DNA from: IH12 sp041987265
GTDB taxonomy: Bacteria > Pseudomonadota > Alphaproteobacteria > Caulobacterales > Hyphomonadaceae
Direction of reading: 5' to 3'
Assembly (NCBI GenBank): GCA_041987265.1
Contig: JBHIWT010000084.1
Location: forward strand, 1-13,921
Length of the DNA stretch: 13,921 nt
Translations under genes and position numbers: made by a program
In this document: positions 1 through 7,388 of the stretch, in pieces
How the letters are laid out: each line of letters begins with the position of its first letter
Position numbering within the stretch: position 1 is the stretch's first letter
The notes under the pieces: model-generated
What the model was told of the DNA's origin: nothing
What the model saw: the letters and a program-made list of their open reading frames with translations, nothing else
The model's database searches: none

Positions 1-774
1 GCCGAGAACGCGCCGCTGCGCAACATCGAACTGTGCATCAACCGTGCACATCTGTCGGTCGAGGCCGTGGTTGCCGCGCCCTATGCATCGGGTCTGGCCG
101 CGCTGGTCGACGACGAAGCGGAAATGGGCTGCGCCTGCATCGACATGGGCGGCGGCACGACGACGCTGTCGGTCTTCATGGACGGACGCTTCGTCTATTG
201 CGACGCGATTGCCATTGGTGGCCATCACGTCACCATGGATATGGCGCGAGGCCTTTCAACTCGTCTCGACGACGCGGAAAAACTGAAGATCCTGCACGGT
301 TCGGCACTTTCAGGTGCGGGCGGCGAAGACGATCTCGTCACGGTGCCGCCGATCGGCGAGGACGAGCGCGACATGCCCAACCATGTCAGTCGCTCGCAGT
401 TGACGAGGATCATCCGGCCCCGCGTCGAGGAGACGCTGGAACTCATTCGCGACCGGCTAAACCGTTCGGGCTTTGCCGGCGCGGTGGGCAAGCGCATCGT
501 GCTGACGGGCGGGGCGAGCCAACTGACAGGTCTGACTGAACTGGCACGGCGCATCCTTGCGCGCAATGTGCGGCTCGGCCGGCCGATGGGCATTGCGGGC
601 CTGCCGGAGGCGGCCAAGGGGCCGGCGTTTTCGGCTGGCGTCGGCCTGCTGATCTATCCACAGATGATCCATCTGGAGAATTTCGCTTCGCGCGGGCTGG
701 TTTCCGCGCGGCGCATGACTGGGACCGGGGGCACGTTCACAAGGCTGGGACAGTGGTTCCAGGATAATTTCTGA
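1..774 (+). CDS. ftsA: Cell division protein FtsA, C-terminal part (5' end outside window)
   Basis: FtsA is an actin-like ATPase that binds FtsZ and anchors the Z-ring to the inner membrane while recruiting later divisome proteins. The reading frame is open from base 1 (AENAPLRNIELCINRAHLSV...), so the start lies upstream, and 257 residues are visible. The phosphate-2 type motif DMGGGTTT is near visible residues 49-56, the conserved stretch GGHHVTMDMARGLST follows, and the adenosine-type motif VLTGGASQL is near residues 167-175. The protein ends with the conserved tail GTFTRLGQWFQDNF, which in the family forms the amphipathic membrane-targeting helix. An ATG at base 67 is internal, because conserved FtsA sequence continues upstream of it. 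ftsZ follows after 102 bases. The family call is secure. Nothing can be said here about the N-terminus or promoter. Confidence 0.96.
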   Translation, partial: AENAPLRNIELCINRAHLSVEAVVAAPYASGLAALVDDEAEMGCACIDMGGGTTTLSVFMDGRFVYCDAIAIGGHHVTMDMARGLSTRLDDAEKLKILHGSALSGAGGEDDLVTVPPIGEDERDMPNHVSRSQLTRIIRPRVEETLELIRDRLNRSGFAGAVGKRIVLTGGASQLTGLTELARRILARNVRLGRPMGIAGLPEAAKGPAFSAGVGLLIYPQMIHLENFASRGLVSARRMTGTGGTFTRLGQWFQDNF

Positions 775-783
775 TGCGGCGAT

Positions 784-809
784 GATCCGGCATCCTCGGA
801 TGCCGGGTC
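784..809 (+). promoter_or_regulatory. Strong hairpin between ftsA and ftsZ
   Basis: Bases 784-795 and 798-809 are nearly perfect inverted repeats (GATCCGGCATCC / GGATGCCGGGTC, one G-T pair). This gives roughly 11 paired bases closed by a CTCG-type tetraloop. It starts 9 bases after the ftsA stop and ends 67 bases before the ftsZ start. No T-run follows, so it is not a standard intrinsic terminator. It could be an mRNA stabiliser or processing site, or a small intergenic palindromic repeat. The structure is read from the sequence; any role is inferred. Confidence 0.6.
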
Positions 810-876
810 GAAACAGAAGGGTTCGCTGGGCAAGGCCAAAGGGCATTTCCACGAACCGGAAAATGGAGACGAGGAA

Positions 877-2751
877 ATGACCATCAACCTGCAGAAGCCC
901 GATATTCGGGAACTGAAGCCGAAGATCACCGTCTTCGGCGTCGGCGGCGGCGGCGGCAATGCAGTCAACAACATGATCTCGGGCGGCCTTCAGGGCGTCG
1001 ATTTCGTGGTCGCCAACACGGATGCCCAGGCGCTTTCGATGAACAAGGCGGAACGGATCGTCCAGCTCGGGCTCGACGTGACCCAGGGTCTCGGCGCCGG
1101 CTCGCAGCCCGAAATCGGCCGGGCCGCGGCGGAGGAGTGCATCGACGAGATCACCGATCATCTGCAGGGCACCCACATGGCCTTCATCACCGCCGGCATG
1201 GGCGGCGGTACTGGCACGGGGGCCGCGCCAGTCGTCGCACGAGCGGCACGCGAAATGGGCATCCTGACGGTCGGCGTCGTGACCAAGCCGTTCCATTTCG
1301 AGGGCGGTCGGCGCATGCAGACGGCCGAAGACGGCATTATCGAACTCCAGAAGAATGTCGATACGCTCATCGTCATCCCCAACCAGAACCTCTTCGCAAT
1401 CGCCAATGACAAGACGACGTTCGCCGATGCCTTCGGCATGGCCGACCAGGTGCTCTATTCCGGTGTTGCCTGCATCACCGACCTGATGGTCAAGGAAGGC
1501 CTGATCAATCTCGACTTCGCCGACGTGCGCTCGGTGATGCGCGAGATGGGCAAGGCGATGATGGGCACGGGCGAGGCATCCGGCGAGGGAAGGGCGATGC
1601 AGGCGGCGGAAGCCGCGATCGCCAATCCGCTGCTCGACGAGACCTCGATGCTTGGCGCCAAGGGTCTGCTGATCTCGATCACCGGCGGGCGCGACCTGAC
1701 CCTGTTCGAGGTCGACGAAGCGGCAACCCGCATCCGCGAGGAAGTCGATTCCGACGCCAACATCATTCTGGGCGCCACCTTCGACGAGGCGCTGGAAGGC
1801 GTGATCCGCGTTTCGGTCGTGGCGACCGGCATCGACCGTGCCGCGCAGGGCGAGGGCGAACCGGAAATGCGCAGGCCCGCCGCCGCGATCGCGGCGCGTG
1901 CGCCGTCGCGTCCCATGGCAATCACCTCTGGCAATTCAGGCGAGACGGCCCAGCCGCCGCGCATCAGCGCCGAGATCGCGCGTCCGGCGGTGCCGGCTCG
2001 CGACAGCATCAACGAGGCCAGGGTGGCAAGGGCCGCCGAGGCACTCGCCAGGCCGAAGGTCGAACCGCAGCAGGCGCCCCAGCCTGCGGCCCGGGTCGAG
2101 CGGGACGGTGTCTCCATCGAGCCGTTGCGCCGGCCGTCGCTGTTCAACAACGCGGCGATGGAGGAAGAGTTCAAGAACGCGCTCGAAGACGAGCTGATGC
2201 CGAAATCGGAAAGTTTCGTGCCCGAGGCAGCCGAGACGCCGGATTCCATGGCGCCCGTGCGCATGCCGGAGATCGAGGATTTCCCGCCGATGGTACGCGC
2301 CGAGATCGAGAACCGCACGGTGCCGGCGGAGCCGGCACCGGAACAGCGCGGTCCGATGGGCCTGTTCAAGAAGCTCGCGACCGGGCTTGGCGCACGCGAG
2401 CCGGAAGCACCGGCACAGCAGCGCGAGGCAAGGCAGCCCGCACCGCAGCGCGCGGCGGCACCGCAGCCCGCGCCGCAACGCGCAGCACCCCGCGCCGAGC
2501 CGCAGCAGCAGCACCATGAGCGCCAGTATGCCGAGCCGCAGACGGCGCATCCTGCCGCCCATCAGGCGCCCCAGCATGCCCCCCAGCATGCCCCTCAGGC
2601 TGGCGGTCATGGCGGACGCGTCGACGACAATCCTTTCGCGCCGAGGCGGAGCACGCTCGACACGAACGGGCGAATCAATCCGGCCGCAAGGCCGATCGAC
2701 GACGACGATCAGCTCGAGATTCCCGCCTTCCTGCGCCGGCAGAGCAGCTAA
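877..2751 (+). CDS. ftsZ: Cell division GTPase FtsZ, long-linker alphaproteobacterial type
   Basis: FtsZ is the tubulin-like GTPase that polymerises into the cytokinetic Z-ring. At 624 residues it is much longer than the roughly 380-residue E. coli protein, as is usual in rhizobia. The phosphate-binding stretch GVGGGGGNAVNNM is at about residues 21-33, and the tubulin signature GGGTGTGA is at 109-116. The globular domain ends near residue 320 (VSVVATGID). A disordered linker of about 290 residues follows, rich in Pro, Ala, Gln, Arg and late His. The last residues, LEIPAFLRRQSS, form the conserved peptide that binds FtsA and other partners. The ATG at 877 has GAGG about 5-8 bases upstream and begins the typical rhizobial MTINLQKPDI. 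A weak hairpin (2744-2757) spans the stop but lacks a T-run. Many rhizobia carry a second, shorter ftsZ elsewhere; this is the full-length type. Confidence 0.98.
   Translation: MTINLQKPDIRELKPKITVFGVGGGGGNAVNNMISGGLQGVDFVVANTDAQALSMNKAERIVQLGLDVTQGLGAGSQPEIGRAAAEECIDEITDHLQGTHMAFITAGMGGGTGTGAAPVVARAAREMGILTVGVVTKPFHFEGGRRMQTAEDGIIELQKNVDTLIVIPNQNLFAIANDKTTFADAFGMADQVLYSGVACITDLMVKEGLINLDFADVRSVMREMGKAMMGTGEASGEGRAMQAAEAAIANPLLDETSMLGAKGLLISITGGRDLTLFEVDEAATRIREEVDSDANIILGATFDEALEGVIRVSVVATGIDRAAQGEGEPEMRRPAAAIAARAPSRPMAITSGNSGETAQPPRISAEIARPAVPARDSINEARVARAAEALARPKVEPQQAPQPAARVERDGVSIEPLRRPSLFNNAAMEEEFKNALEDELMPKSESFVPEAAETPDSMAPVRMPEIEDFPPMVRAEIENRTVPAEPAPEQRGPMGLFKKLATGLGAREPEAPAQQREARQPAPQRAAAPQPAPQRAAPRAEPQQQHHERQYAEPQTAHPAAHQAPQHAPQHAPQAGGHGGRVDDNPFAPRRSTLDTNGRINPAARPIDDDDQLEIPAFLRRQSS
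2434..2595 (+). repeat. Low-complexity in-frame repeats in the FtsZ linker
   Basis: A unit coding QPAPQRAA(A)P occurs twice in tandem (2434-2463 and 2464-2490, 30 and 27 bases). A 12-base unit coding QHAP also occurs twice at 2572-2595. The units are whole codons, so copy-number change would lengthen or shorten the linker without a frameshift. Linker repeats of this kind are expected to vary between strains. Confidence 0.7.
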
Positions 2752-3069
2752 CGCTGCGCAAGGGCACTCGGGTATGTGTAACATTTGCCGGCGGAGCTTT
2801 CGGGCTTCGTCGTCAAGTTATTGATATATAGGAGTAATTTGGATCGTATTTCCGCCCCATTTGGTAACATAGCGTAAGAAAGCGTGATTTGGCCTTGTCA
2901 TGCTCCCTGTTTATCTTGGCACTCGGTCGGGCGGGTAAACCGCTCCTGAAGCCGGAACGAAATCCGGCGAGAACATAACCGGCAAACGCCGGGCTCGAAC
3001 CAGAACGAGAAGCGCCGAAGGCGCCGTGCTGACGAGCCCCGAGGACACAGACAGGCCAGGGCGGGCAAT
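2752..3069 (+). promoter_or_regulatory. 318-base ftsZ-lpxC gap: candidate promoter and structured lpxC leader
   Basis: No gene is supported here. The 5' part, roughly 2810-2890, is AT-rich compared with the window. A possible sigma-70-like promoter is TTGGCC (2889-2894), 17 bases, then TATCTT (2912-2917); each box matches 4 of 6 consensus bases, so it is weak. Downstream of it lie three short GC-rich hairpins: 2951-2968 (GCCGGA/TCCGGC), 2979-2992 (CCGGC/GCCGG) and 3012-3024 (GCGCC/GGCGC). They would sit in the 5' untranslated region of lpxC if that promoter is used. The sequence before the lpxC ATG (AGG, GGGCGGG) is a modest ribosome-binding site. Confidence 0.35.
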
Positions 3070-4026
3070 ATGGGGATGAATGTGCTGGGCTTCCAGACAA
3101 CGCTGACAGATCGCGTGGAATTTACGGGCATCGGTGTCCATTCGGGCCAGCCCGTATCGATGACGCTGATACCTGCAGAAGCCAATACCGGCATCGTCTT
3201 CAGTGTCACCTGTCCCAAGACCGGCCGAGCGGTCGATCTTCCCGCCACCGTCAATACCATCGGCGCCACCAATCTCTGCACCGTGCTCGGCGACATCGCG
3301 GGCGCCCACATTGCCACCATCGAACATCTCATGGCCGCGCTGGTCGCGCTAAATGTCGACAACGTCATTGTCGAGGTCGACAGCAACGAGATCCCGGTTA
3401 TGGACGGGAGCGCGCACGACTATGTCGAGGCGATCAACGCGACCGGCATCACCGAACTCGCCGAGCCGCGCTGCTACATCAAGGTCGTCAAACCGATCCG
3501 CGTCGACATGGGCTCGTCCTGGGGCGAACTCATTCCCTATGAGGGCACGCGTTTCGAGGTCGAGATCGATTTCGATTCCAAGGCGATCGGCCGCCAGGTG
3601 TTCAAGTCGGACCTCTCCGCCGAAGTCTTCACCCGCGATCTGAGCCGGGCACGCACCTTTGGTTTCATGAAGGATGTGGAGCGGCTCTGGGCGGCAGGCT
3701 TCGCGCTCGGTTCCTCGCTCGAAAATTCCGTCGTCATCGGCAATGACAACCGGGTCATCAACCCCGAAGGCCTGCGCTACGAGGATGAGTTCGTCCGGCA
3801 CAAGACGCTGGATGCCATCGGCGACCTGGCGCTTTCCGGCGCGCCGCTGATCGGCTGCTTCCGCTCCTATCGCGGCGGCCACAAGCTGAATTCGCTGGTG
3901 CTCAAGGCGCTCCTTTCCGACCGCAGCGCCTTCGAATTCGTCGGTGCCTCAGGCCTGCGTCCGCGTGTTCGCCATGCCGAGCTCGTCACCGTCGGTGCGC
4001 CGGCCTACGCGCCCGTCGCCAACTGA
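3070..4026 (+). CDS. lpxC: UDP-3-O-acyl-N-acetylglucosamine deacetylase LpxC
   Basis: LpxC is the zinc-dependent cytoplasmic deacetylase that catalyses the first committed step of lipid A synthesis, removing acetate from UDP-3-O-acyl-GlcNAc. The 318 residues match the family length (about 300-320). The zinc ligands are visible: His86 in IEHLMAAL, and His244 and Asp248 in RHKTLDAIGDLAL. The catalytic-region His271 lies in YRGGHKLN. The conserved EIPVMDGSAHDYV stretch, carrying the Glu/Asp-rich active-site loop, follows the first zinc motif. Two close in-frame ATGs exist (3070 and 3076). I keep the first, because MGMNVLGFQTTL resembles rhizobial homologues, but the second has a GGGG just upstream and cannot be excluded. 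It lies downstream of ftsZ, as in many proteobacteria, and appears to end its own transcription unit. Confidence 0.97.
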   Translation: MGMNVLGFQTTLTDRVEFTGIGVHSGQPVSMTLIPAEANTGIVFSVTCPKTGRAVDLPATVNTIGATNLCTVLGDIAGAHIATIEHLMAALVALNVDNVIVEVDSNEIPVMDGSAHDYVEAINATGITELAEPRCYIKVVKPIRVDMGSSWGELIPYEGTRFEVEIDFDSKAIGRQVFKSDLSAEVFTRDLSRARTFGFMKDVERLWAAGFALGSSLENSVVIGNDNRVINPEGLRYEDEFVRHKTLDAIGDLALSGAPLIGCFRSYRGGHKLNSLVLKALLSDRSAFEFVGASGLRPRVRHAELVTVGAPAYAPVAN

Positions 4027-4041
4027 TCCCCGACGGGATCA
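4024..4041 (+). other. Hairpin overlapping the lpxC stop codon
   Basis: TGATCCC / GGGATCA forms a perfect 7-base stem with loop CGAC, starting on the TGA stop itself. No T-run follows directly. It could contribute to transcript 3'-end stability together with the stronger terminator-like element about 90 bases downstream. Confidence 0.45.
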
Positions 4042-4129
4042 ACACCCGCACCATTCTTGCCACAGTTCCATGCGAAGGCAGCGCCGGCCGGGCGCCGCAG
4101 GAAGCCGTTGAAGAGGTAGCGGGAACCGT

Positions 4130-4160
4130 GTTTCGCCTCTGGCGAAACGCAACTTTTTTT
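4130..4160 (+). terminator. Intrinsic terminator-like hairpin between lpxC and bamD
   Basis: GTTTCGCC (4130-4137), loop TCT and GGCGAAAC (4141-4148) form a perfect 8-base stem. Five bases (GCAAC) precede a run of seven T (4154-4160). The gap between stem and T-run is longer than ideal, so efficiency is uncertain. Its position suggests that lpxC transcription mostly ends here and that bamD-recN has its own promoter in 4149-4214. Confidence 0.65.
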
Positions 4161-4214
4161 ATTAAAGATGACGGTCTTACCGGGGCTTCGCGCTCCGCGG
4201 GGAGTTGAGACGAA

Positions 4215-5153
4215 ATGGTAGCCACTGGCCGTACAACGACACGCCGCATCCTGCCGGCCCTTCCGGGCCTTGCGCGGGCGGCCTCGCTCGTCGGCCTTTT
4301 GGCGCTCGCGGCCTGCAACACGTCGGAGACCAGTTCGAGCGATTTCGTCGACAATATCGAGCCGGCCGACAAGCTCTACAACCAGGCGCTGGCCGATCTC
4401 GATGACGGCGATCTGAAGAATGCCGGCAAGACGCTCAACAAGATCGACCAGCAGCATCCCTATTCGGAATATTCGCGCCGCGCGATGGTCCTGCAGACCT
4501 TCCTGCACTATCGCCGCAAGGAGTTTGACGAGGCCATCAATTCCGGCAAGCGCTATGTCTCGCTGTATCCCGGCGACCGTGATGCCGCCTATGCGCAATA
4601 TCTCGTCGGCCTTTCCTATTTCCGGCAGATTCCCGATATCGGCCGCGACCAGACCATGACCGGGCGCGCCTACAACTCGATGAACGAGGTCGTCGAGCGT
4701 TATCCCGAGAGCGAATATGTCGAGGACGCCAAGGCAAAGATGCGCGTCGCGCTCGACCAGCTCGCCGGCAAGGAAATGCTGACCGGCCGCTACTATCTCG
4801 AGCGCCGCGAATATCTGGCGGCGATCAATCGGTTTCGCCGGGTCGTGGAGCGGTTCCAGACGACCCGCCACGTTGAAGAGGCGTTGGCGCGCCTGACCGA
4901 AGCCTATCTGGCGATGGGTGTCGTAACCGAGGCCCAGACGGCGGCGGCCGTGCTCGGGCACAATTTCCCGGAAAGCGTCTGGTACAAGGACGCACTCGCG
5001 CTGCTGCGCAAGCAGGGTGCTGCGCCCCAGGACAATGGCGGATCCTGGATGTCGCGTTCGTTCGAGAACGCGCCGCAGGTCGAGACCGCGCCGCTGCAGT
5101 CACGGACCTCGGAGGATTCGCCGGTCCTGATCACGCCGCCACAGAGCGGCTAA
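4215..5153 (+). CDS. bamD: Outer membrane protein assembly lipoprotein BamD (ComL)
   Basis: BamD is the essential periplasmic lipoprotein of the BAM complex that helps insert beta-barrel proteins into the outer membrane. The 312-residue protein starts with a basic N-terminus and a hydrophobic segment ending in the lipobox LAAC, with Cys34 as the lipidation site. The mature part contains TPR-like helical repeats. Examples are the region of about residues 54-75 (YNQALADLDDGDLKNAGKTL), EFDEAINSGKRYVSLYP, and DIGRDQTMTGRAYNSMNEVV, a BamD hallmark. EYLAAINRFRRVVERF and HVEEALARLTEAYLAMG follow. The C-terminal 40 or so residues (after GAAPQDNGG) are low-complexity. The ATG at 4215 follows GGGGAG and GAG sequences at moderate spacing. 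recN begins 15 bases after the stop, implying co-transcription. Confidence 0.95.
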   Translation: MVATGRTTTRRILPALPGLARAASLVGLLALAACNTSETSSSDFVDNIEPADKLYNQALADLDDGDLKNAGKTLNKIDQQHPYSEYSRRAMVLQTFLHYRRKEFDEAINSGKRYVSLYPGDRDAAYAQYLVGLSYFRQIPDIGRDQTMTGRAYNSMNEVVERYPESEYVEDAKAKMRVALDQLAGKEMLTGRYYLERREYLAAINRFRRVVERFQTTRHVEEALARLTEAYLAMGVVTEAQTAAAVLGHNFPESVWYKDALALLRKQGAAPQDNGGSWMSRSFENAPQVETAPLQSRTSEDSPVLITPPQSG

Positions 5154-5168
5154 CCCCTCGGCGCGGAC

Positions 5169-6854
5169 ATGCTGATCCAGCTCTCGATCCGCGACATCGT
5201 TCTCATCGAACGTCTCGATATCGATTTCGCGTCTGGTCTGTCGGTGCTGACCGGCGAGACGGGCGCGGGCAAATCGATCCTGCTTGATTCGTTGTCGCTG
5301 GCGCTGGGTGCGCGCGGTGACGGCTCGCTGGTGCGTTCGGGCGCCGACCAGGGGCAGGTGACGGCCGTCTTCGAGCCGGAACCCGATCATCCGGTGCGTG
5401 CCGTGCTCGCCGAAAATGCGATCGATGCCGAGGGTGGCGTCATCCTGCGCCGGGTCCAGGGCGCGGACGGGCGCAGCCGCGCCTTCATCAACGATGCACC
5501 GGTTTCCGTGACGCTGATGCGCCAGATCGGCCAGACGCTGGTCGAGATCCACGGCCAGCACGACGAACGGGCGCTGGTCGACATCAATGGTCATCGCGCG
5601 CTGCTCGACGCCTATGGCGGGCTGGAGGACGAGGCAGCCGACATCGCCTCGGCCTGGAACCGGCGTCAGAAGGCGCGCCGCGAACTGGACGAGTTGCGCG
5701 GCGAACTGGAACGCGGCGCGCGCGAGGCGGATTATCTGCGCGCCAGCGTTGAGGAGCTGAACCGCCTTTCCCCCGAGCCGGGAGAGGAGGAGAGCCTGGC
5801 GGAAGCGCGCACGCGCATGATGAAGGTGGAGAAGGTTGCAACCGACCTCAACGAGGCCGTCGAGATCCTGAGTGGCGGTGCGTCTCCCATCCCGACGCTT
5901 TCCAATCTGCTGCGGCGGCTGGAGCGCAAGGGCGGGGAGGTGACCGGCCTGCTCGACGAAGCGATCAACCATCTCGACCGTGGCATTGGCGGCCTGCTCG
6001 ATGCACAGGCGGAGCTGGAACGGGCGGTGCGCGACACCGAGTTCGATCCGCTGGAGCTGGAACGCGCCGAAGAGCGGCTGTTCGCGCTACGCGCCGCTTC
6101 GCGCAAATTCTCCGTGGCGGTCGCCGATCTGCCTGACCTCGCGGTGCGCATGGCCGACCAGCTCTCGCTGCACGATTCGGGCAGCGAAAGGCTGGGCGAA
6201 CTGGAAAAGCGCGTCGAGGCGCTCGACGCAGAGTATGCGCGGCTGGCCGGCGAACTGACGCGCAAGCGTGCGCTGGCGGGCGAGGCGCTGGAAAAGGCGG
6301 TGGAAGCGGAACTGCCGGCGTTGAAGCTGGAGCGGGCGAAGTTCATCGCCCGTATCGAGACCGACGACGCACAAGCGGGGCCTGCCGGCTTCGACACGGT
6401 CGAATTCTGGGTGCAGACCAATCCCGGCACGCGCCCGGGTCCGCTGATGAAGGTCGCCTCGGGCGGCGAACTCTCACGTTTCCTGCTGGCGCTGAAAGTC
6501 TCGCTCGCCGACAAGGGATCGGCGCCGACGCTCGTCTTCGACGAGATCGATTCAGGCGTGGGCGGCGCGGTTTCTGATGCGATCGGGCAGCGGCTGAAGC
6601 GGCTGGCGGGGAGGGTGCAAGTGCTCACGGTTACGCACGCGCCGCAGGTCGCGGCGCGCGCCGACGAGCATTACCTGATTTCGAAATCGCCGACCGGGGA
6701 GGTCGAAGGCGGCGAGGAACGGGTGGTTACGGCGGTGGAAGCCGTCGCCGGCGACCATAGGCGCGAGGAAATCGCGCGCATGCTGGCCGGCGCGACCGTT
6801 ACGCAGGAAGCGCGTGCGGCCGCTGAGAAATTGATCGTCGGCGCGGCGTCCTGA
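5169..6854 (+). CDS. recN: DNA repair ATPase RecN (intact copy)
   Basis: RecN is an SMC-like ATPase that acts at DNA double-strand breaks during recombinational repair. The 561 residues match the family length (about 555-560). The Walker A motif GETGAGKS is at residues 29-36, and IHGQHDERALVD is near residues 121-132. A coiled-coil middle region spans about residues 150-370 (many Glu/Arg/Leu heptads). The ABC signature is ASGGELSRF at 430-438, and Walker B LVFDEIDSG lies at 455-463. The ribosome-binding site before the ATG at 5169 is weak, and the 15-base gap from bamD suggests translation benefits from upstream ribosomes. The last 22 codons, and a stretch around Walker B, recur in a decayed copy at 7238-7381. 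The gene converges on a small minus-strand gene, 12 bases apart. Confidence 0.97.
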   Translation: MLIQLSIRDIVLIERLDIDFASGLSVLTGETGAGKSILLDSLSLALGARGDGSLVRSGADQGQVTAVFEPEPDHPVRAVLAENAIDAEGGVILRRVQGADGRSRAFINDAPVSVTLMRQIGQTLVEIHGQHDERALVDINGHRALLDAYGGLEDEAADIASAWNRRQKARRELDELRGELERGAREADYLRASVEELNRLSPEPGEEESLAEARTRMMKVEKVATDLNEAVEILSGGASPIPTLSNLLRRLERKGGEVTGLLDEAINHLDRGIGGLLDAQAELERAVRDTEFDPLELERAEERLFALRAASRKFSVAVADLPDLAVRMADQLSLHDSGSERLGELEKRVEALDAEYARLAGELTRKRALAGEALEKAVEAELPALKLERAKFIARIETDDAQAGPAGFDTVEFWVQTNPGTRPGPLMKVASGGELSRFLLALKVSLADKGSAPTLVFDEIDSGVGGAVSDAIGQRLKRLAGRVQVLTVTHAPQVAARADEHYLISKSPTGEVEGGEERVVTAVEAVAGDHRREEIARMLAGATVTQEARAAAEKLIVGAAS

Positions 6855-6866
6855 GCCTGGCGGGCG

Positions 6867-7076
6867 TTACCCGGTGTTTTCCGGAGTTTCATGCGCGAGC
6901 ATTTCGACCTTCGGCATCTTGACCATGATCCCGGATGTGTTGCCGGAGAATTCGACATTGACATAAAGCGCGGCGGCGACGATCAACTCCGCGACCAGGA
7001 TGCCGGCAATAAACCAGTTTACGGTCGAAGTGCCGCGCAAATCGACTGTGGTGCCACGATAACAAATGTCGGACAT
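6867..7076 (-). CDS. Small one-pass membrane protein, copy 1 (unknown function)
   Basis: I do not recognise a named family. The 69-residue protein has a short polar N-terminus (MSDICYRGTT), one hydrophobic helix at about residues 21-39 (WFIAGILVAELIVAAALYV), and a short tail containing MPKVE. The start at 7076 is chosen because it is preceded by AGGA at good spacing and aligns exactly with the start of the paralogue at 7589 (both begin MSDI). An upstream start at 7163 would add an unrelated extension. The protein is about 53% identical to copy 2, conserved in the N-terminal MSDI, the helix and PKVE. Oddities are a Glu at residue 30 inside the hydrophobic helix, where copy 2 has Val, and a divergent tail. 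It may be drifting, or the Glu may have a function in the membrane. Confidence 0.75.
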   Translation of the reverse strand: MSDICYRGTTVDLRGTSTVNWFIAGILVAELIVAAALYVNVEFSGNTSGIMVKMPKVEMLAHETPENTG

Positions 7077-7237
7077 GGTTGTTTCCTGGTTGGCTTGTAG
7101 CGGCATTGTTTTCAATATTCTGTCGCTGAATTTCGATAATTGAATCCTTAAGTAACGCCGCAATGGCGGTATGGTTCCATTGCTGCCGTGCGACGGCTGG
7201 CGTCACTTCGGTTACTTGCCGGCAATTGCGGCCCTCT

Positions 7238-7381
7238 TTGAGGGCAACACTCGCTGAAAAAGGGCGCTGCGCCGGCGTTGGTCTTCAACGCTATCGGTTC
7301 GTGCTCATGCCGCCCGGCGCGACGGTAACGCAGGAAGCGCGCGCCGCCGCCGAAAAGCTGATCGTCGGCGCCGCTTCCTGA
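7238..7381 (+). pseudogene. Decayed second recN 3' end (internally deleted)
   Basis: Bases 7238-7301 match recN 6492-6554 (about 42 of 63 positions by hand count): LRATLAEKG then, after one extra base near 7262-7265, AAPALVFNAIGS against the live LKVSLADKGSAPTLVFDEIDS. The Walker B Asp and Glu are replaced by Asn and Ala. About 234 bases of recN (6555-6788) are then replaced by 14 bases. Bases 7316-7381 encode the same final 21 residues and stop as live recN, with 10 silent differences and no replacement. Fainter similarity to the ABC signature region may extend upstream to about 7150, but I cannot prove it by eye. The +1 change and the roughly 220-base loss cancel, so an open frame from ATG 7163 runs through the remnant (72 codons); I see no reason to think it is translated. 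Confidence 0.85.
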
Positions 7382-7388
7382 CCGGCCC

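Noticed and set aside
33..661. Several open frames overlapping ftsA on both strands
   Set aside because: They are antisense or shifted shadows typical of GC-rich DNA; the FtsA frame explains the region.
2566..2598. Short tandem repeats as a possible CRISPR or origin iteron array
   Set aside because: They are in-frame coding repeats of the FtsZ linker with no spacers.
1455..2784. Long minus-strand frames opposite ftsZ
   Set aside because: They carry no family motifs, and third-position composition supports the plus-strand FtsZ frame.
7077..7163. N-terminal extension of small gene 1 to an upstream start at 7163
   Set aside because: The paralogue begins at the homologous MSDI, and AGGA precedes the 7076 start; the extension overlaps possible recN remnant sequence.
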